The position numbers and the translations under genes were made by a program. Below, piece by piece: positions 34,499 to 43,756 of a DNA stretch of 64,000 bases. Under the pieces are notes generated by a model, which was given only the letters and a program-made list of their open reading frames with translations, was not told the DNA's origin and made no database searches. Positions within the stretch are counted from its first letter, which is position 1. Each line of letters opens with the position of its first letter. Source of the stretch: Novosphingobium sp. FSW06-99 (GTDB taxonomy: Bacteria > Pseudomonadota > Alphaproteobacteria > Sphingomonadales > Sphingomonadaceae); the NCBI RefSeq assembly GCF_001519065.1, contig NZ_KQ954252.1:331560-395559 (forward strand). Direction: 5' to 3'.

Positions 34499-36919
34499 AT
34501 GACCCGCTTTGCACTGATCGCCTTCTATCGTTCGCTCGCCCGGCACAAACTCCACGCCGTGCTCAATATCGGCGGGCTGGCCGTGGGCCTGGCCGTGTTC
34601 ATCGTCCTGTCGCTCTATGTGCGGTTCGAAACGAGTTTCGAAACCTGGTTGCCGCACCATGACCAGATCTATGTGGTCCAATCGCAGTTCGTATCCGATG
34701 CGACGGACCACCCGACGCCGTATTCGCTCGGGACTTTGGCCGATTATATCAGACAGGATTTTCCGGGGGTACGGGTCGTGCGTGACCGGCAGACTTCGGC
34801 AACGATCCTGCGCGGGGGGACGTCTGCCAGGGAACAGATCGATCAGGTCGATCCCGATTTCTTCGCCATGTTCGATCTGCCCGTGGTCCGGGGCGATGCC
34901 CGCTCGGCGCTGGCCGATCCGTCGAACCTGATCATGACGACGACCATGGCACAGCGCTATTTCGGCGCGGCCAATCCGATCGGTCAAACGCTGACGGTGT
35001 CATTTCTGGGGCAGCAACATCTTTACCGGGTGGCGGCGATTATTGCCGATCTGCCGAAAAATTCGGATTTGCGGTTCGACCTGCTGGTGCGGCTGGTGCC
35101 GCCGCCAGTGCCGCCGACCGGCCAGTATGATTTCTTTCGCGAATGGTCGTCCGCCACGGTCAGCACTTACCTGCAATTTGCCGACGCTGCCGCTGCCCGG
35201 CAACTGGGCAGTCAGCTTGACGGTCTGGTCGATCGCCACGGCCATTTCCGCGATTCGCAGGTCAAGCCGAGCGATACCCTGAAGCTTTCGCTCAAGCCGC
35301 TTGATGACCTCCATTTCGACCATCCAGGGTCACGGCTGACCGTCGTGACGCTGGGCGTGGTCGGCGCGCTGACCCTGCTGATCGCGATCGTCAACTATAT
35401 CAACCTGGCCACTGCCCGCGCCGGTCTGCGCGCGCGGGAAGTCGCCATGCGCAAAGTGCTTGGCGCCGATCAGCCCGCGCTGGTGCGCCATTTCATCGGT
35501 GAAGCGATCCTCACGTGCGCTATCGGGGCCTTTTTGGGCCTGGTTCTGGCCGAGATCGGGCTGCCGCTGGTCAATGCGGCGGGCGGGCTCGATCTGCGCA
35601 TCGCCTATTTTGCGCATGACGGCGTGGTGGCTCCGCTGGCGCTGCTGGTGATCGTGGTCGGCTGCCTGTCGGGCATCTATCCGGCGCTGGTGCTGGCGCG
35701 CTTTCCTGCCGCTGCAGTGCTGGCCTCGGCGCGTTCGCCGGGCGGGGGTCGCGCGGGCAACCGCGTGCGCGAGGCATTGGTGGTGTTCCAGTTTGCGATA
35801 GCCATCGCCTTGATGATCGGAACCAGCATTCTGGTCGCTCAGACACGCCACGTGCGCACCGCCGATCTCGGCTTTCCGCGCGATGGCCTGCTCGTTATCC
35901 CGTCGCTGGCCAGCGCCGATCTCGATGACGGCACGCGCAGTACGCTGCTTCATGCGCTCGCCGCGCTGCCCGGTGTCAGCGGGACGACGATCGGCAACGG
36001 GGCCCCAGGCTACACCGACTGGGATGCCGAAACCAATGTCGCCATCCCCGGCCAGCCCGGGCGCACGCTCGGCTTTCGCCAGGTCACTGTCGGTCCCGAC
36101 TATTTTCGGGTGCTTGGCGCGCACTTGCTGGCAGGGCGGGTATTTGACGGCGCGCATCCCGGCGACGACAGCGCCACCGCCGGACCGTCTGACGCGACTG
36201 CGGTGGTGATCAACCGCACCGCGGTGCAAGGTCTGGGCTTTGCCTCGCCTCAGGATGTAATCGGCAGGACGATCGGCGGAAAGGCCCCCATGGTCGTGGT
36301 CGGCGTGGTCGATGACTTGCGCTTTCTCTCGCCGCGCCTTGCGCTTCAGCCGACGCGCTATGAATTGCAGACCCGCCAGATCAGCGAACCTATCGCGCTG
36401 GTGCGCTTTTCCGGCGATCCGCGGGCGACTTTGCAGGGGGCGCAGGATGCCTGGCGCAGGATCGCCCCGCATGTGCCGTTCGAAGGCCGAACCGCGGTGC
36501 AGAACCTCGACCGTTTTTACAGCGCCGACGATCATGCCGCGCGGCTGTTCGGGTTTGGCGCGGGGCTGGCGGTGCTGATCGGCTGCGTCGGTCTGTGGGG
36601 GCTGGCCAGCTTCAACACCGCGCGGCGGGTCAAGGAAATCGGCATCCGCAAGACCCTCGGCGCGTCGGCGACGGACATTATCGCGCTGTTGATCGGCCAG
36701 TTCCTGCGCCCCGTGCTGATTGCCAATGTGGTGGCCTGGCCGTTGGCCTATGTCGCCATGCGCACCTGGCTGAGCGGATTTTCCGATCCGATCGGGTTGT
36801 CGCCGGTCTATTTCGTGGGTGCCAGTGGGTTGGCGACGCTGATCGCGGTGCTGACCGTGCTGGGCCAGTCGCTGCGCGCGTCACGCGCGGCGCCGGCCTG
36901 GGCGCTGCGTCATGAATAG
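34499..36919 (+). CDS. FtsX/MacB-like ABC permease with two FtsX domains
   Basis: An 806-residue inner-membrane permease. An N-terminal helix (VLNIGGLAVGLAVFIVLSLYV) precedes a MacB periplasmic domain, a first FtsX unit (about 285-410, VVTLGVVGALTLLIAIVNYINLATA), an internal helix, a second periplasmic domain and a second FtsX unit near the C-terminus (LAVLIGCVGLWGLASF, KEIGIRKTLGASATDII). This tandem form differs from classic MacB, which has its ATPase fused. It probably exports an envelope-active compound or lipid-like molecule. Confidence 0.9.
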   Translation: MTRFALIAFYRSLARHKLHAVLNIGGLAVGLAVFIVLSLYVRFETSFETWLPHHDQIYVVQSQFVSDATDHPTPYSLGTLADYIRQDFPGVRVVRDRQTSATILRGGTSAREQIDQVDPDFFAMFDLPVVRGDARSALADPSNLIMTTTMAQRYFGAANPIGQTLTVSFLGQQHLYRVAAIIADLPKNSDLRFDLLVRLVPPPVPPTGQYDFFREWSSATVSTYLQFADAAAARQLGSQLDGLVDRHGHFRDSQVKPSDTLKLSLKPLDDLHFDHPGSRLTVVTLGVVGALTLLIAIVNYINLATARAGLRAREVAMRKVLGADQPALVRHFIGEAILTCAIGAFLGLVLAEIGLPLVNAAGGLDLRIAYFAHDGVVAPLALLVIVVGCLSGIYPALVLARFPAAAVLASARSPGGGRAGNRVREALVVFQFAIAIALMIGTSILVAQTRHVRTADLGFPRDGLLVIPSLASADLDDGTRSTLLHALAALPGVSGTTIGNGAPGYTDWDAETNVAIPGQPGRTLGFRQVTVGPDYFRVLGAHLLAGRVFDGAHPGDDSATAGPSDATAVVINRTAVQGLGFASPQDVIGRTIGGKAPMVVVGVVDDLRFLSPRLALQPTRYELQTRQISEPIALVRFSGDPRATLQGAQDAWRRIAPHVPFEGRTAVQNLDRFYSADDHAARLFGFGAGLAVLIGCVGLWGLASFNTARRVKEIGIRKTLGASATDIIALLIGQFLRPVLIANVVAWPLAYVAMRTWLSGFSDPIGLSPVYFVGASGLATLIAVLTVLGQSLRASRAAPAWALRHE

Positions 36920-38171
36920 GGCCGGTCGTATGGGGATGCTGGTTGCGGTGCTCGCAACCGGCACGCCGGCCCTTGCCGACACGCTGCAGCAGGCCGTCGA
37001 TGCAGCCATTTCCACCAATCCGACCCTGGCGTCGGCCCATGCCCGGCAACGGTCGCTGGCCGAAACGCCCGAACAGGCGCGCGCGGCAGGTCGGCTGACG
37101 GCGGCGGCGGATGCCTCTGCCGGGTATGACATCACCGACTATGACAAAGGCGGCGGCGCGACGATTTCGGCCAATCTGCCGATCTGGACCGGCGGCCGGG
37201 TGTCGTCATCGGTGCGCGCCGCGACCAGCGATGTGTCTGCCGGTGAAGAAGGGGTGCGCGATGCCGAGGCGCAACTGATCGACACGGTCGTTTCGGTCTA
37301 TGCCCAGATGCTGTACGATCAGCAGGCCCTCGACATCGCCTTGGACGACAACACGCTGCTCGATCGCCAGGTGGCCGAGGCCAGGGCACGGCTTCGCCTG
37401 GGCCAGGCCACGCGTACCGACGTGGCGCAGCTCGAAGCGCAACGCGCATCGGGCGATGCCACGCTGGCCGCTGCGCGCGCGGCGCTGGCCACCGATCAGG
37501 CGGATTATCGCGCGGTGGTCGGGCATGATCCGGGCGCGCTGGCACCCCCTCAGGAAAAGCTGGCGGTCCTGCCGGGCACGCTCGATCAGGCGCGCAGCCG
37601 CGCGCTGGCCGAAAACCCGGTCTATCAGCAGCACTTGCGCGCCGCCGATGCGTCGGGCGCGCGCATAGCGGTTGCGCGCGCAAACGGGGCGCCCACGTTG
37701 TCGGTGGGTACGGGCTATGGCTATGGCTCCAACCTGGCCGAGCCGAGGGGCGGTTTTTACGTGCGCGCCGCGATGGCCGCGCTGGTGCTGCACGTGCCGA
37801 TCCTGACCGGCGGTCTGGTCGCGTCACAAGTGCGCCAGGCCGGGGCCGACCATCGCGCCGACGAGTTCGACGCCGATGCGGCGGGGCGCGAAGCGGTGCG
37901 CCTGACCGAAGCGGCCTGGATTGCGCTGAACAATGCACAGGCCCAGGTGGGCGCCAACACCGACCGGGTGGCCGCCGCCGATCTGGCGCTCAAGGGCGTG
38001 CGGGCGGAATATGGCTTCAGCCTGCGCACCACGCTCGACATCCTGGTGGCGGATGAAAGCTTGCGCGCAGCCCAGCTCGCGCTGGCGCGCAGCCGCAGCG
38101 ATGCGCTGGTGGCACAGGCCGAACTGTTGCGCGCGACAGGCCGGTTGACCGCCGACTCGTTTGCCGAGTGA
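36912..38171 (+). CDS. TolC-family outer-membrane efflux protein
   Basis: A 419-residue outer-membrane channel protein. Signal peptide (MGMLVAVLATGTPALA), then two repeats of long helices with the typical LQQAVDAAISTNPTLASAHARQ start and an internal repeat around ALAENPVYQQHLRAADASGARIAVARANGAP; the second ends with SLRTTLDILVADESLRAAQ. It overlaps the permease gene by 8 bp and completes the adaptor-ATPase-permease-channel set. Confidence 0.9.
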   Translation: MNRAGRMGMLVAVLATGTPALADTLQQAVDAAISTNPTLASAHARQRSLAETPEQARAAGRLTAAADASAGYDITDYDKGGGATISANLPIWTGGRVSSSVRAATSDVSAGEEGVRDAEAQLIDTVVSVYAQMLYDQQALDIALDDNTLLDRQVAEARARLRLGQATRTDVAQLEAQRASGDATLAAARAALATDQADYRAVVGHDPGALAPPQEKLAVLPGTLDQARSRALAENPVYQQHLRAADASGARIAVARANGAPTLSVGTGYGYGSNLAEPRGGFYVRAAMAALVLHVPILTGGLVASQVRQAGADHRADEFDADAAGREAVRLTEAAWIALNNAQAQVGANTDRVAAADLALKGVRAEYGFSLRTTLDILVADESLRAAQLALARSRSDALVAQAELLRATGRLTADSFAE

Positions 38172-38238
38172 CCGGCCATTTCCGCTATGACGGTGCGATG
38201 ATCAGCAGACTTGATGTCGCGGTCTTGCGCGGGGGCCG

Positions 38239-39348
38239 TCACTGCACGGCGCCCACGTGCACCGTGGCGGTGACCGACAGGCCCGGACGCAGCGCCGGAT
38301 TGTTGGCCTGACCGGGGTCAAGCCGGATGCGGACCGGGACACGCTGGACGATCTTGGTGAAATTGCCGGTGCCCGGTTCGAACGGCAACAGCGCGAACGT
38401 GGAGGCAGAGCCGGGCGCGAGGCTGTCGACCGTGCCCGCCAGGGCCGGGCCGCCCAGCGCATCGACGTGGATCGTGGCGCGCTGGCCGGGACGCATGTGG
38501 CGGGTCTGGGTTTCCTTGAAATTGGCGGTCACATAGATTTGCGCGGTCGGCACCAGCGTCAGGGCGCGTGTGCCGGGCTGAACAAAATCGCCGACGCGGA
38601 CTTGCCGATTGCCGACCACGCCGTCGATGGGCGCGAAAATGACGGTATGGCGCAGATCCTGTTCGGCCAGATCGAGCGCGGCCCGCGCGTGCGCCTGCGC
38701 CGCCTCGGCGGCGGCCAGCGCCGCTTCCAGATCGGCGCGATGCGCCCTGGTCACCGCGGCCTGATGGCGCGCCACACCGAGTTCGGCAACCGCCCTGGCC
38801 TGGGCCTGATGCGCGCCTATGGCACTGGTGCGATAGCTTTCGGCATCGCGCGCAGCGACGGCGCCTGACCCGACCAGCGCGGCATAGCGCTGGTCATCGG
38901 CGGCGGCATGCGCGGCATTGGCTTCGCTCGCGCGGATGACCGTGGCCGCAGCGACGGTCTGGGCGGCGGCCAGCCGTTCCTCGGCGGTCTGGCGCGTCAA
39001 CGCGGCGCGCGCTGCGGCGACGGCAGCGGTGGCATCGGCCAGATCGGCGGCGGCGCTGGCGCGGCGGGCGGTAAATTCTTCGGCATCGATGCGCAGCAGT
39101 GGTTGGCCCGCGTGCACCGGCTGGTTTTCACGCACCAGCACCGCGCTGACAAAGCCCCGGATGCGCGGCGCGATGGTGGTCGAATCGGCGGCGACATAGG
39201 CATCGTCGGTCGACTGGCGGGCCGGTTCCATCTCGATCCACGCCGCGCCCAACGCGGCGGCGATCACGGCGATTGTTGCGGCAATCGCCCCGCGCCCCAC
39301 TTTTGGACGGGTGGCGACAGGGGCGGTCTGGACAGTGGATGCATTCAC
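38239..39348 (-). CDS. EmrA/HlyD-family adaptor protein
   Basis: A 369-residue membrane-fusion protein: one N-terminal helix (IAATIAVIAAALGAAWI), TDDAYVAADSTTIAPRIRGFVSAVLVRENQPVHAGQPLL as the first lipoyl half, an Ala-rich helical hairpin (about 85-215) and IFAPIDGVVGNRQVRVGDFVQPGT as the second. It is divergent from the DHA2 transporter gene and should pair with it. No dedicated outer-membrane channel is encoded with it; the nearby TolC-type gene is convergent and could be shared. Confidence 0.88.
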   Translation of the reverse strand: MNASTVQTAPVATRPKVGRGAIAATIAVIAAALGAAWIEMEPARQSTDDAYVAADSTTIAPRIRGFVSAVLVRENQPVHAGQPLLRIDAEEFTARRASAAADLADATAAVAAARAALTRQTAEERLAAAQTVAAATVIRASEANAAHAAADDQRYAALVGSGAVAARDAESYRTSAIGAHQAQARAVAELGVARHQAAVTRAHRADLEAALAAAEAAQAHARAALDLAEQDLRHTVIFAPIDGVVGNRQVRVGDFVQPGTRALTLVPTAQIYVTANFKETQTRHMRPGQRATIHVDALGGPALAGTVDSLAPGSASTFALLPFEPGTGNFTKIVQRVPVRIRLDPGQANNPALRPGLSVTATVHVGAVQ

Positions 39349-39370
39349 CGTGGGATCAACTCTTGTTCAA

Positions 39371-39404
39371 ATTACGAATATCATATATATTACGATCATC
39401 ATAT
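39371..39404. promoter_or_regulatory. Tandem operator between emrA-like and emrB-like genes
   Basis: Two copies of a 16-mer, ATTACGAATATCATAT (39371-39386) and ATTACGATCATCATAT (39389-39404), identical at 14 of 16 positions and spaced 18 bp, in an unusually AT-rich patch of the divergent promoter. A likely site for the TetR regulator encoded at 41058-41651. Confidence 0.6.
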
Positions 39405-39425
39405 GTCCAGAAAGATATCGTGCCC

Positions 39426-41027
39426 ATGACCCCTCCCCGGATTTTCGCGTCAGGGCAGGATTGGTCGGCCAATCCGCAAGCCATGCCCACGCGGCGCAAG
39501 TTCCTGATCTTCGGGTTGATGGCGTTCGGCCAGTTTCTCGCGCTGTTCGATATCCAGATCGTGTCCGCTTCGCAGCGCGAAGTGGCGGCGGGGCTGTCGG
39601 CGGGCCCCGATGAAGTCAGTTGGGTGCAGACCGCCTATCTGATGGCCGAACTGGTGATGATCCCGCTGTCGGGCTATCTCGCACGCGCACTGTCGACGCG
39701 GTGGCTGTTTGTCGGATCGGCGATGATGTTCACGCTCAGCAGCCTGTTGTGCGGGTTGTCGTGGTCGATCGGGTCGATCGTGGCGTTTCGGGCGCTGCAG
39801 GGTTTTACCGGCGGAGCGATGGTGCCGCTGGTGTTCGCGGTCGGCTATACGCTGTTCGAGGGCAAGCAACGCGCGATGATCCCGGCCATTCTGGGCACGG
39901 TCGGGGTGCTGGCGCCCGCGCTTGGTCCGGCCGCCGGGGGCCTGATCACCGATGCGCTGAACTGGCGCTGGTTGTTCTTTGTCAATGTGCTGCCCGGCCT
40001 GGCGGTGGCGGGATCGTGCGCGGTTCTGTTGCGCGTGGATCGTGCCAATCCCGCCATGCTGCGGCGGATCGACTGGGCCCATCTGGCGGCGATGGCGGTG
40101 TTTCTGGCGGGGCTTGAATATGTCCTCGAAGAAGGGCCGCGTCATGACTGGCTCGGTGACGACACGATCGCGATTGCCGCCTGGGCCGCGCTGGTCGGAT
40201 TTGGGCTGTTCATCGAACGCGCGGTGTTCTCGCCGGTGCCGATCGTCAGCTTGCGGCCGTTTCGCCGCCCGACCTTTGCCTTTGCCTGTCTGTTCAATCT
40301 GGTGATCGGGTTCGGGCTCTATTCCTCGATCTATCTGATCCCGATCTATCTGGCGCAAGTGCGCGGGTACAATGCGCTGCAGATCGGCGAGACGATCTTT
40401 GTGGTGGGCTTTGCGCAATTGTGTTCGACGATGGTGGCGGCAACGCTGTCGCAGCGGATCGATCTGCGCTGGATGATCGCGGTGGGGCTGTCGCTGTTTG
40501 CCACCAGCTTGTGGATGACCTCGGGCATGACCAGCCAGTGGGGCTTTGCGCAATTGCTGGTGCCGCAACTGGTGCGCGGGTTTGCGCTGATGCTGTGCAT
40601 CGTTCCGGCGGTCAGCATGGCGCTGTCGGGCGTGCCGCCGCAGGATCTGGGCGCGGCATCGGGGCTGTTCAACGTGATGCGCAATCTGGGCGGCGCGATC
40701 GGCATCGCGGTGGTCAACAGTTGGTTGCAGGATGACACCCGCATCGCCGCCGCCCGCCTGTCAGAGGCGCTGGGCCATTCGGGCCGCGCCGCCGGCGATG
40801 CGCTGGCCGTGCTGGGCGCGCGGATGGGCACTTTCACCCCCGATCCGACCCATGCCAACGAACTGGCCGGGGCCACGCTGGCGCGGTTGATCGGGCGCGA
40901 GGCGCTGGCGATGGGGTTTGACGATGTGTTCCGGGTGATGGCATGGATGTTCATCCTGGCGCTGGTTCTGGTGCCATTCTGCCGGATCGATCCCGGCGCC
41001 CCGCCGCCCGCCGATGCCGCGCACTGA
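39426..41027 (+). CDS. EmrB/QacA (DHA2) family multidrug exporter
   Basis: A 533-residue major-facilitator protein with 14 predicted helices. The proton-antiport motifs are visible: GYLARALSTRWLFVGSAMMF after helix 2, GFTGGAMVPL, and LGPAAGGLITDALNWRWLFFVNVLPG (motif C plus the DHA2-typical NWRWLFFVN). It should work with the divergent EmrA-like adaptor to pump hydrophobic drugs. ATG 39426 is chosen for the in-frame start nearest the first helix; a second ATG (MPTRRKFL) follows at 39483. Confidence 0.9.
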   Translation: MTPPRIFASGQDWSANPQAMPTRRKFLIFGLMAFGQFLALFDIQIVSASQREVAAGLSAGPDEVSWVQTAYLMAELVMIPLSGYLARALSTRWLFVGSAMMFTLSSLLCGLSWSIGSIVAFRALQGFTGGAMVPLVFAVGYTLFEGKQRAMIPAILGTVGVLAPALGPAAGGLITDALNWRWLFFVNVLPGLAVAGSCAVLLRVDRANPAMLRRIDWAHLAAMAVFLAGLEYVLEEGPRHDWLGDDTIAIAAWAALVGFGLFIERAVFSPVPIVSLRPFRRPTFAFACLFNLVIGFGLYSSIYLIPIYLAQVRGYNALQIGETIFVVGFAQLCSTMVAATLSQRIDLRWMIAVGLSLFATSLWMTSGMTSQWGFAQLLVPQLVRGFALMLCIVPAVSMALSGVPPQDLGAASGLFNVMRNLGGAIGIAVVNSWLQDDTRIAAARLSEALGHSGRAAGDALAVLGARMGTFTPDPTHANELAGATLARLIGREALAMGFDDVFRVMAWMFILALVLVPFCRIDPGAPPPADAAH

Positions 41028-41057
41028 CCGAACCCAAGGAGCAAGCTGAGGCAGGCC

Positions 41058-41651
41058 ATGGCTGACAAGAGCGCACACAAGGCCCGGGTTCGCGCCCGGA
41101 TCATCGACGAGGCGGCAATCGCGCTGCGCACGTGCGGCACCGACAGCCTGAGCGTGGCCAACCTGATGAAGCGGGCCGGGCTGACCCACGGCGGCTTTTA
41201 CGCGCATTTTGAAAGCCGCGAAGATCTGGTGGTCCACGCCATCGACCGGATGTTTGACGACAGCATCAGGTTGATCGATCGCCATCTGGCGGCCGGGGCC
41301 GGGCTGCCCGAGCTGGGCGCGCTGGTCGATGCCTATCTGTCGCCGGCTGCGATGCTGCGGCACGATCGCGGCTGCCCGCTGCCCTGGCTGGCGGGCGAAG
41401 TGCCACGCTTGCCGGCCGCCGCACAGACGCGCTTTCGTGTCGGCATCGACAGGATGCGCTCGGCCATTGCCGGTGTGCTGCGCGCCAATGGCGAGGATGA
41501 GGGCAAGGCCGAGGCACTGGCCGCCTCGGCTGCGGCCGAAATGGTCGGCGCGATGGCGCTCGCCCGCGCCCTTGGCGAAACCGATGCGGCGCTGGCCATG
41601 CTGGCGGCCGCGCGCCAGGCGATCAGGCACCGGCTGCACGTACCAGCCTGA
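41058..41651 (+). CDS. TetR-family regulator of the EmrAB-like pump
   Basis: A 197-residue repressor. Helix-turn-helix at about 12-58 (ARIIDEAAIALRTCGTDSLSVANLMKRAGL followed by THGGFYAHFESREDLVVHAI, the AcrR/QacR-like form). The C-terminal part (LSPAAMLRHDRGCPLPWLAGEV) resembles TetR proteins of drug pumps. Begins 30 bp after the transporter gene on the same strand, so it is probably autoregulated and binds the repeats at 39371-39404. Confidence 0.85.
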   Translation: MADKSAHKARVRARIIDEAAIALRTCGTDSLSVANLMKRAGLTHGGFYAHFESREDLVVHAIDRMFDDSIRLIDRHLAAGAGLPELGALVDAYLSPAAMLRHDRGCPLPWLAGEVPRLPAAAQTRFRVGIDRMRSAIAGVLRANGEDEGKAEALAASAAAEMVGAMALARALGETDAALAMLAAARQAIRHRLHVPA

Positions 41652-41807
41652 CAGGGTATATTCCGAGGCTATGCCGCCGCGGCGAAAGTTCTAGTGCACG
41701 GCTACGGCGCAGTCGCAGACGCGCCGGGAATTTTTCCGCCATTTTCCGAATTTGCGACCGAGCCCGTTGGGCCTTCGGTTTGAAAATTCGCACTGGAGCT
41801 TTATATC

Positions 41808-42515
41808 ATGACAAAATTCAACACATTGACGCCCAATCTGGGCCTTGCCGCGTTGCTTGCGGCGGCGATGCTGCCGGTCGCGGCCCATGCCGGCGAACAG
41901 ACCCGCGCCGAAGCCGCGATTGCCGCCGCGCAAGGCAAGATCGACGCAGGCGACAAGATCGGTGTTGCCCAGCAGGCGCCCGAACTTCAGGGCCAGGCGC
42001 GCCAGGCCCTGCTGTCTGCCCAGGACTTGCTGTCGCACCACCAGAAGCGCGATGCGATCGCCGCCGCACAGCATGCCGGTGAACTGGCCGATCAGGCACT
42101 GGTCAGCGCCAACAGCCGCAAGGCGCAGGCCGACCGCGACCGTCGCAGCGATCTGAAGGATGTCGCCGTCTCGGCGCAGACCTCCGCCGCCGACGCCAAC
42201 GCACGCGCCAGCTCTGCCGAAGCGGCCACCGCGACCGCCAACAACCGGGCCGATGCCGCCCAGCAGGCGACAATGTCGGCCAACAATCGCGCCGAAGTGG
42301 CCGAACAGTCGAGTGCGACCGCCAATGCCCAGGCCGACGCCTTGCGCAATCCGCCCGCACCGACGGTCACCTCGGTCGCCGTCACAGAGCATGAAACCCG
42401 AACGGCGACGTCCGCGCCGATGCACCATCGCGTGCATCATGTCGTTCGCCGGCACACCACCCACCCGGTGCTGGCCAAGTCGACCACCACGGTCGTCACC
42501 ACCAGCCATCCCTGA
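41808..42515 (+). CDS. Periplasmic Ala-rich coiled-coil protein (DUF4398-like)
   Basis: A 235-residue secreted protein. Signal peptide ending AAHAGEQ; a helical region (EAAIAAAQGKIDAGDKIGVAQQAPELQGQARQALLSAQDLL) resembling DUF4398; then a long Ala/Asn-rich coiled coil (about 100-180) and a His/Thr-rich tail (HHRVHHVVRRHTTHP). Probably a structural cell-envelope protein. GGAG lies ten bases before the ATG. A strong hairpin follows the stop, so it is monocistronic. Confidence 0.65.
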   Translation: MTKFNTLTPNLGLAALLAAAMLPVAAHAGEQTRAEAAIAAAQGKIDAGDKIGVAQQAPELQGQARQALLSAQDLLSHHQKRDAIAAAQHAGELADQALVSANSRKAQADRDRRSDLKDVAVSAQTSAADANARASSAEAATATANNRADAAQQATMSANNRAEVAEQSSATANAQADALRNPPAPTVTSVAVTEHETRTATSAPMHHRVHHVVRRHTTHPVLAKSTTTVVTTSHP

Positions 42516-42520
42516 CTTTC

Positions 42521-42549
42521 AACGCCGGTGGGCCAGGCCCACCGGCGTT
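42521..42549 (+). terminator. Hairpin after the coiled-coil gene
   Basis: Perfect 13-bp arms (AACGCCGGTGGGC / GCCCACCGGCGTT) around a CAG loop, starting six bases after the stop at 42515. No T run follows, so it is a stem-loop terminator candidate. Confidence 0.6.
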
Positions 42550-42588
42550 GTGCCGGTTGAAGGCGCGGTCGATTGCGGGAGCAAAGCG

Positions 42589-42924
42589 ATGCTGTGTCAT
42601 GCCCTTGCCGCATCTGGCAGCGCCCTTGCCCTGGTGGCGCTGGTCGCCACGACCGCACCGCAATGCGTGTGGGCCGCGACCGAGCGATCCTCTGCGCTGG
42701 CCCAGGTCGCGGGAAATTCGGCGGTCGAAGTGCGATGTGCCACAGGGGGCGCCGGTGCCGGATATCGGTGTCTGGAGGGTCAGCCTTTGCCGCCGCTGGC
42801 GACGATGATCTGGATCTACCCGGTCTGCACCGACGCGCTGACCGACGGTTGCCTCGATCGTGTCGAGGCCGTAATTTTGTCGGCGCGGGGGCACCGTGCC
42901 ACCCGACGCCAACGCCCCGATTGA
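42589..42924 (+). CDS. Small secreted cysteine-containing hypothetical protein
   Basis: A 111-residue protein. A clear signal peptide (ALAASGSALALVALVATTAPQCVWA) precedes a short mature part with four cysteines (EVRCATGG, YRCLEG, PVCTD, DGCLD) that could form two disulfides. GGGAG stands seven bases before the ATG. No family recognised. The frame runs on from an overlapping longer open frame, so the start is by signal peptide and ribosome site. Confidence 0.55.
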   Translation: MLCHALAASGSALALVALVATTAPQCVWAATERSSALAQVAGNSAVEVRCATGGAGAGYRCLEGQPLPPLATMIWIYPVCTDALTDGCLDRVEAVILSARGHRATRRQRPD

Positions 42925-42999
42925 CGGGCGCGCTCGCGACCTGCGGGCGGCAACGCCGTTCTTTTGGCGCAAATCTGCTGCAACCCAAGGAGACTATCC

Positions 43000-43146
43000 A
43001 TGCTCTATACAATCGCAATTGTCCTGTTGGTGCTGTGGCTGCTCGGCTTTTCTATCTTTCCAGCCGCAGGCGCACTGATCCACCTGCTGTTGATCGTCGC
43101 ACTGGTCGTGTTCGTACTGGGCGTGGTTCAGCAGCGCAGGATCTGA
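43000..43146 (+). CDS. lmo0937-family small membrane protein
   Basis: A 48-residue two-helix membrane protein: MLYTIAIVLLVLWLLGF, a short turn, then GALIHLLLIVALVVFVLGVV and a QQRRI tail. This is the typical pattern of the widespread lmo0937/DUF5670 family, commonly found in stress regulons. AAGGAG lies eight bases before the ATG. Confidence 0.8.
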   Translation: MLYTIAIVLLVLWLLGFSIFPAAGALIHLLLIVALVVFVLGVVQQRRI

Positions 43147-43170
43147 CCGGTCGATCGCAAGGCCAGGCGC

Positions 43171-43695
43171 GTGCAGCCGACTATGCCGACGACTGCGCCC
43201 GAGGTGATCGAGATCGGTGCCACCACGGCGCATCTGCACGCCGCGCACCATCTCGAATCCGGTCTGTTGCAACAGACGATCGACCGGGTGACCCGGGTAA
43301 TGGGCTGGCCGGGATGTGTGGTGTTGCTGACCCTGACAATCGTGGTGTGGGTCCTCGCCAATCTGGCGGCCGCCCGGCTGGGATTGCGCCCGCCCGACCC
43401 GCCGCCGTTCGATGGATTGCAGGCGGTGACTTCCAGCGGCGCGCTGGTGGTCGCGGGTCTGATCCTGACGACCCAGCGGCGCGAAGACCGGCTGGCCGAA
43501 CATCGCAGCCAACTGATTCTTGAACTCTCGATCTCCAACGATCAGAAGATCGCCAAGATTGTCGGCCTGCTCGAAGAGAGCCGGCGGGACAATCCGGCGA
43601 TCACCAACCGGATCGACGATGTCGCGGCGGCAATGTCCATGCCGTCGGATGCCGCCGCCGTGCTGGAGGTGATCAAGGAACTCGGCGAGGGATGA
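43171..43695 (+). CDS. DUF1003-family membrane protein
   Basis: A 174-residue inner-membrane protein with two helices (PGCVVLLTLTIVVWVLANLA and LQAVTSSGALVVAGLILTTQ) and a cytoplasmic helical tail containing QRREDRLAEHRSQLILELSISNDQKIAKIVGLLEE, close to the DUF1003 signature. The first codon may be GTG at 43171 or ATG at 43183. Function unknown. Confidence 0.8.
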   Translation: MQPTMPTTAPEVIEIGATTAHLHAAHHLESGLLQQTIDRVTRVMGWPGCVVLLTLTIVVWVLANLAAARLGLRPPDPPPFDGLQAVTSSGALVVAGLILTTQRREDRLAEHRSQLILELSISNDQKIAKIVGLLEESRRDNPAITNRIDDVAAAMSMPSDAAAVLEVIKELGEG

Positions 43696-43756
43696 CAGGC
43701 GACCCCGCCAGTTGTCCTGCCCGCCATCATGCCCCCCGTGACGAAGGATGCCGATC

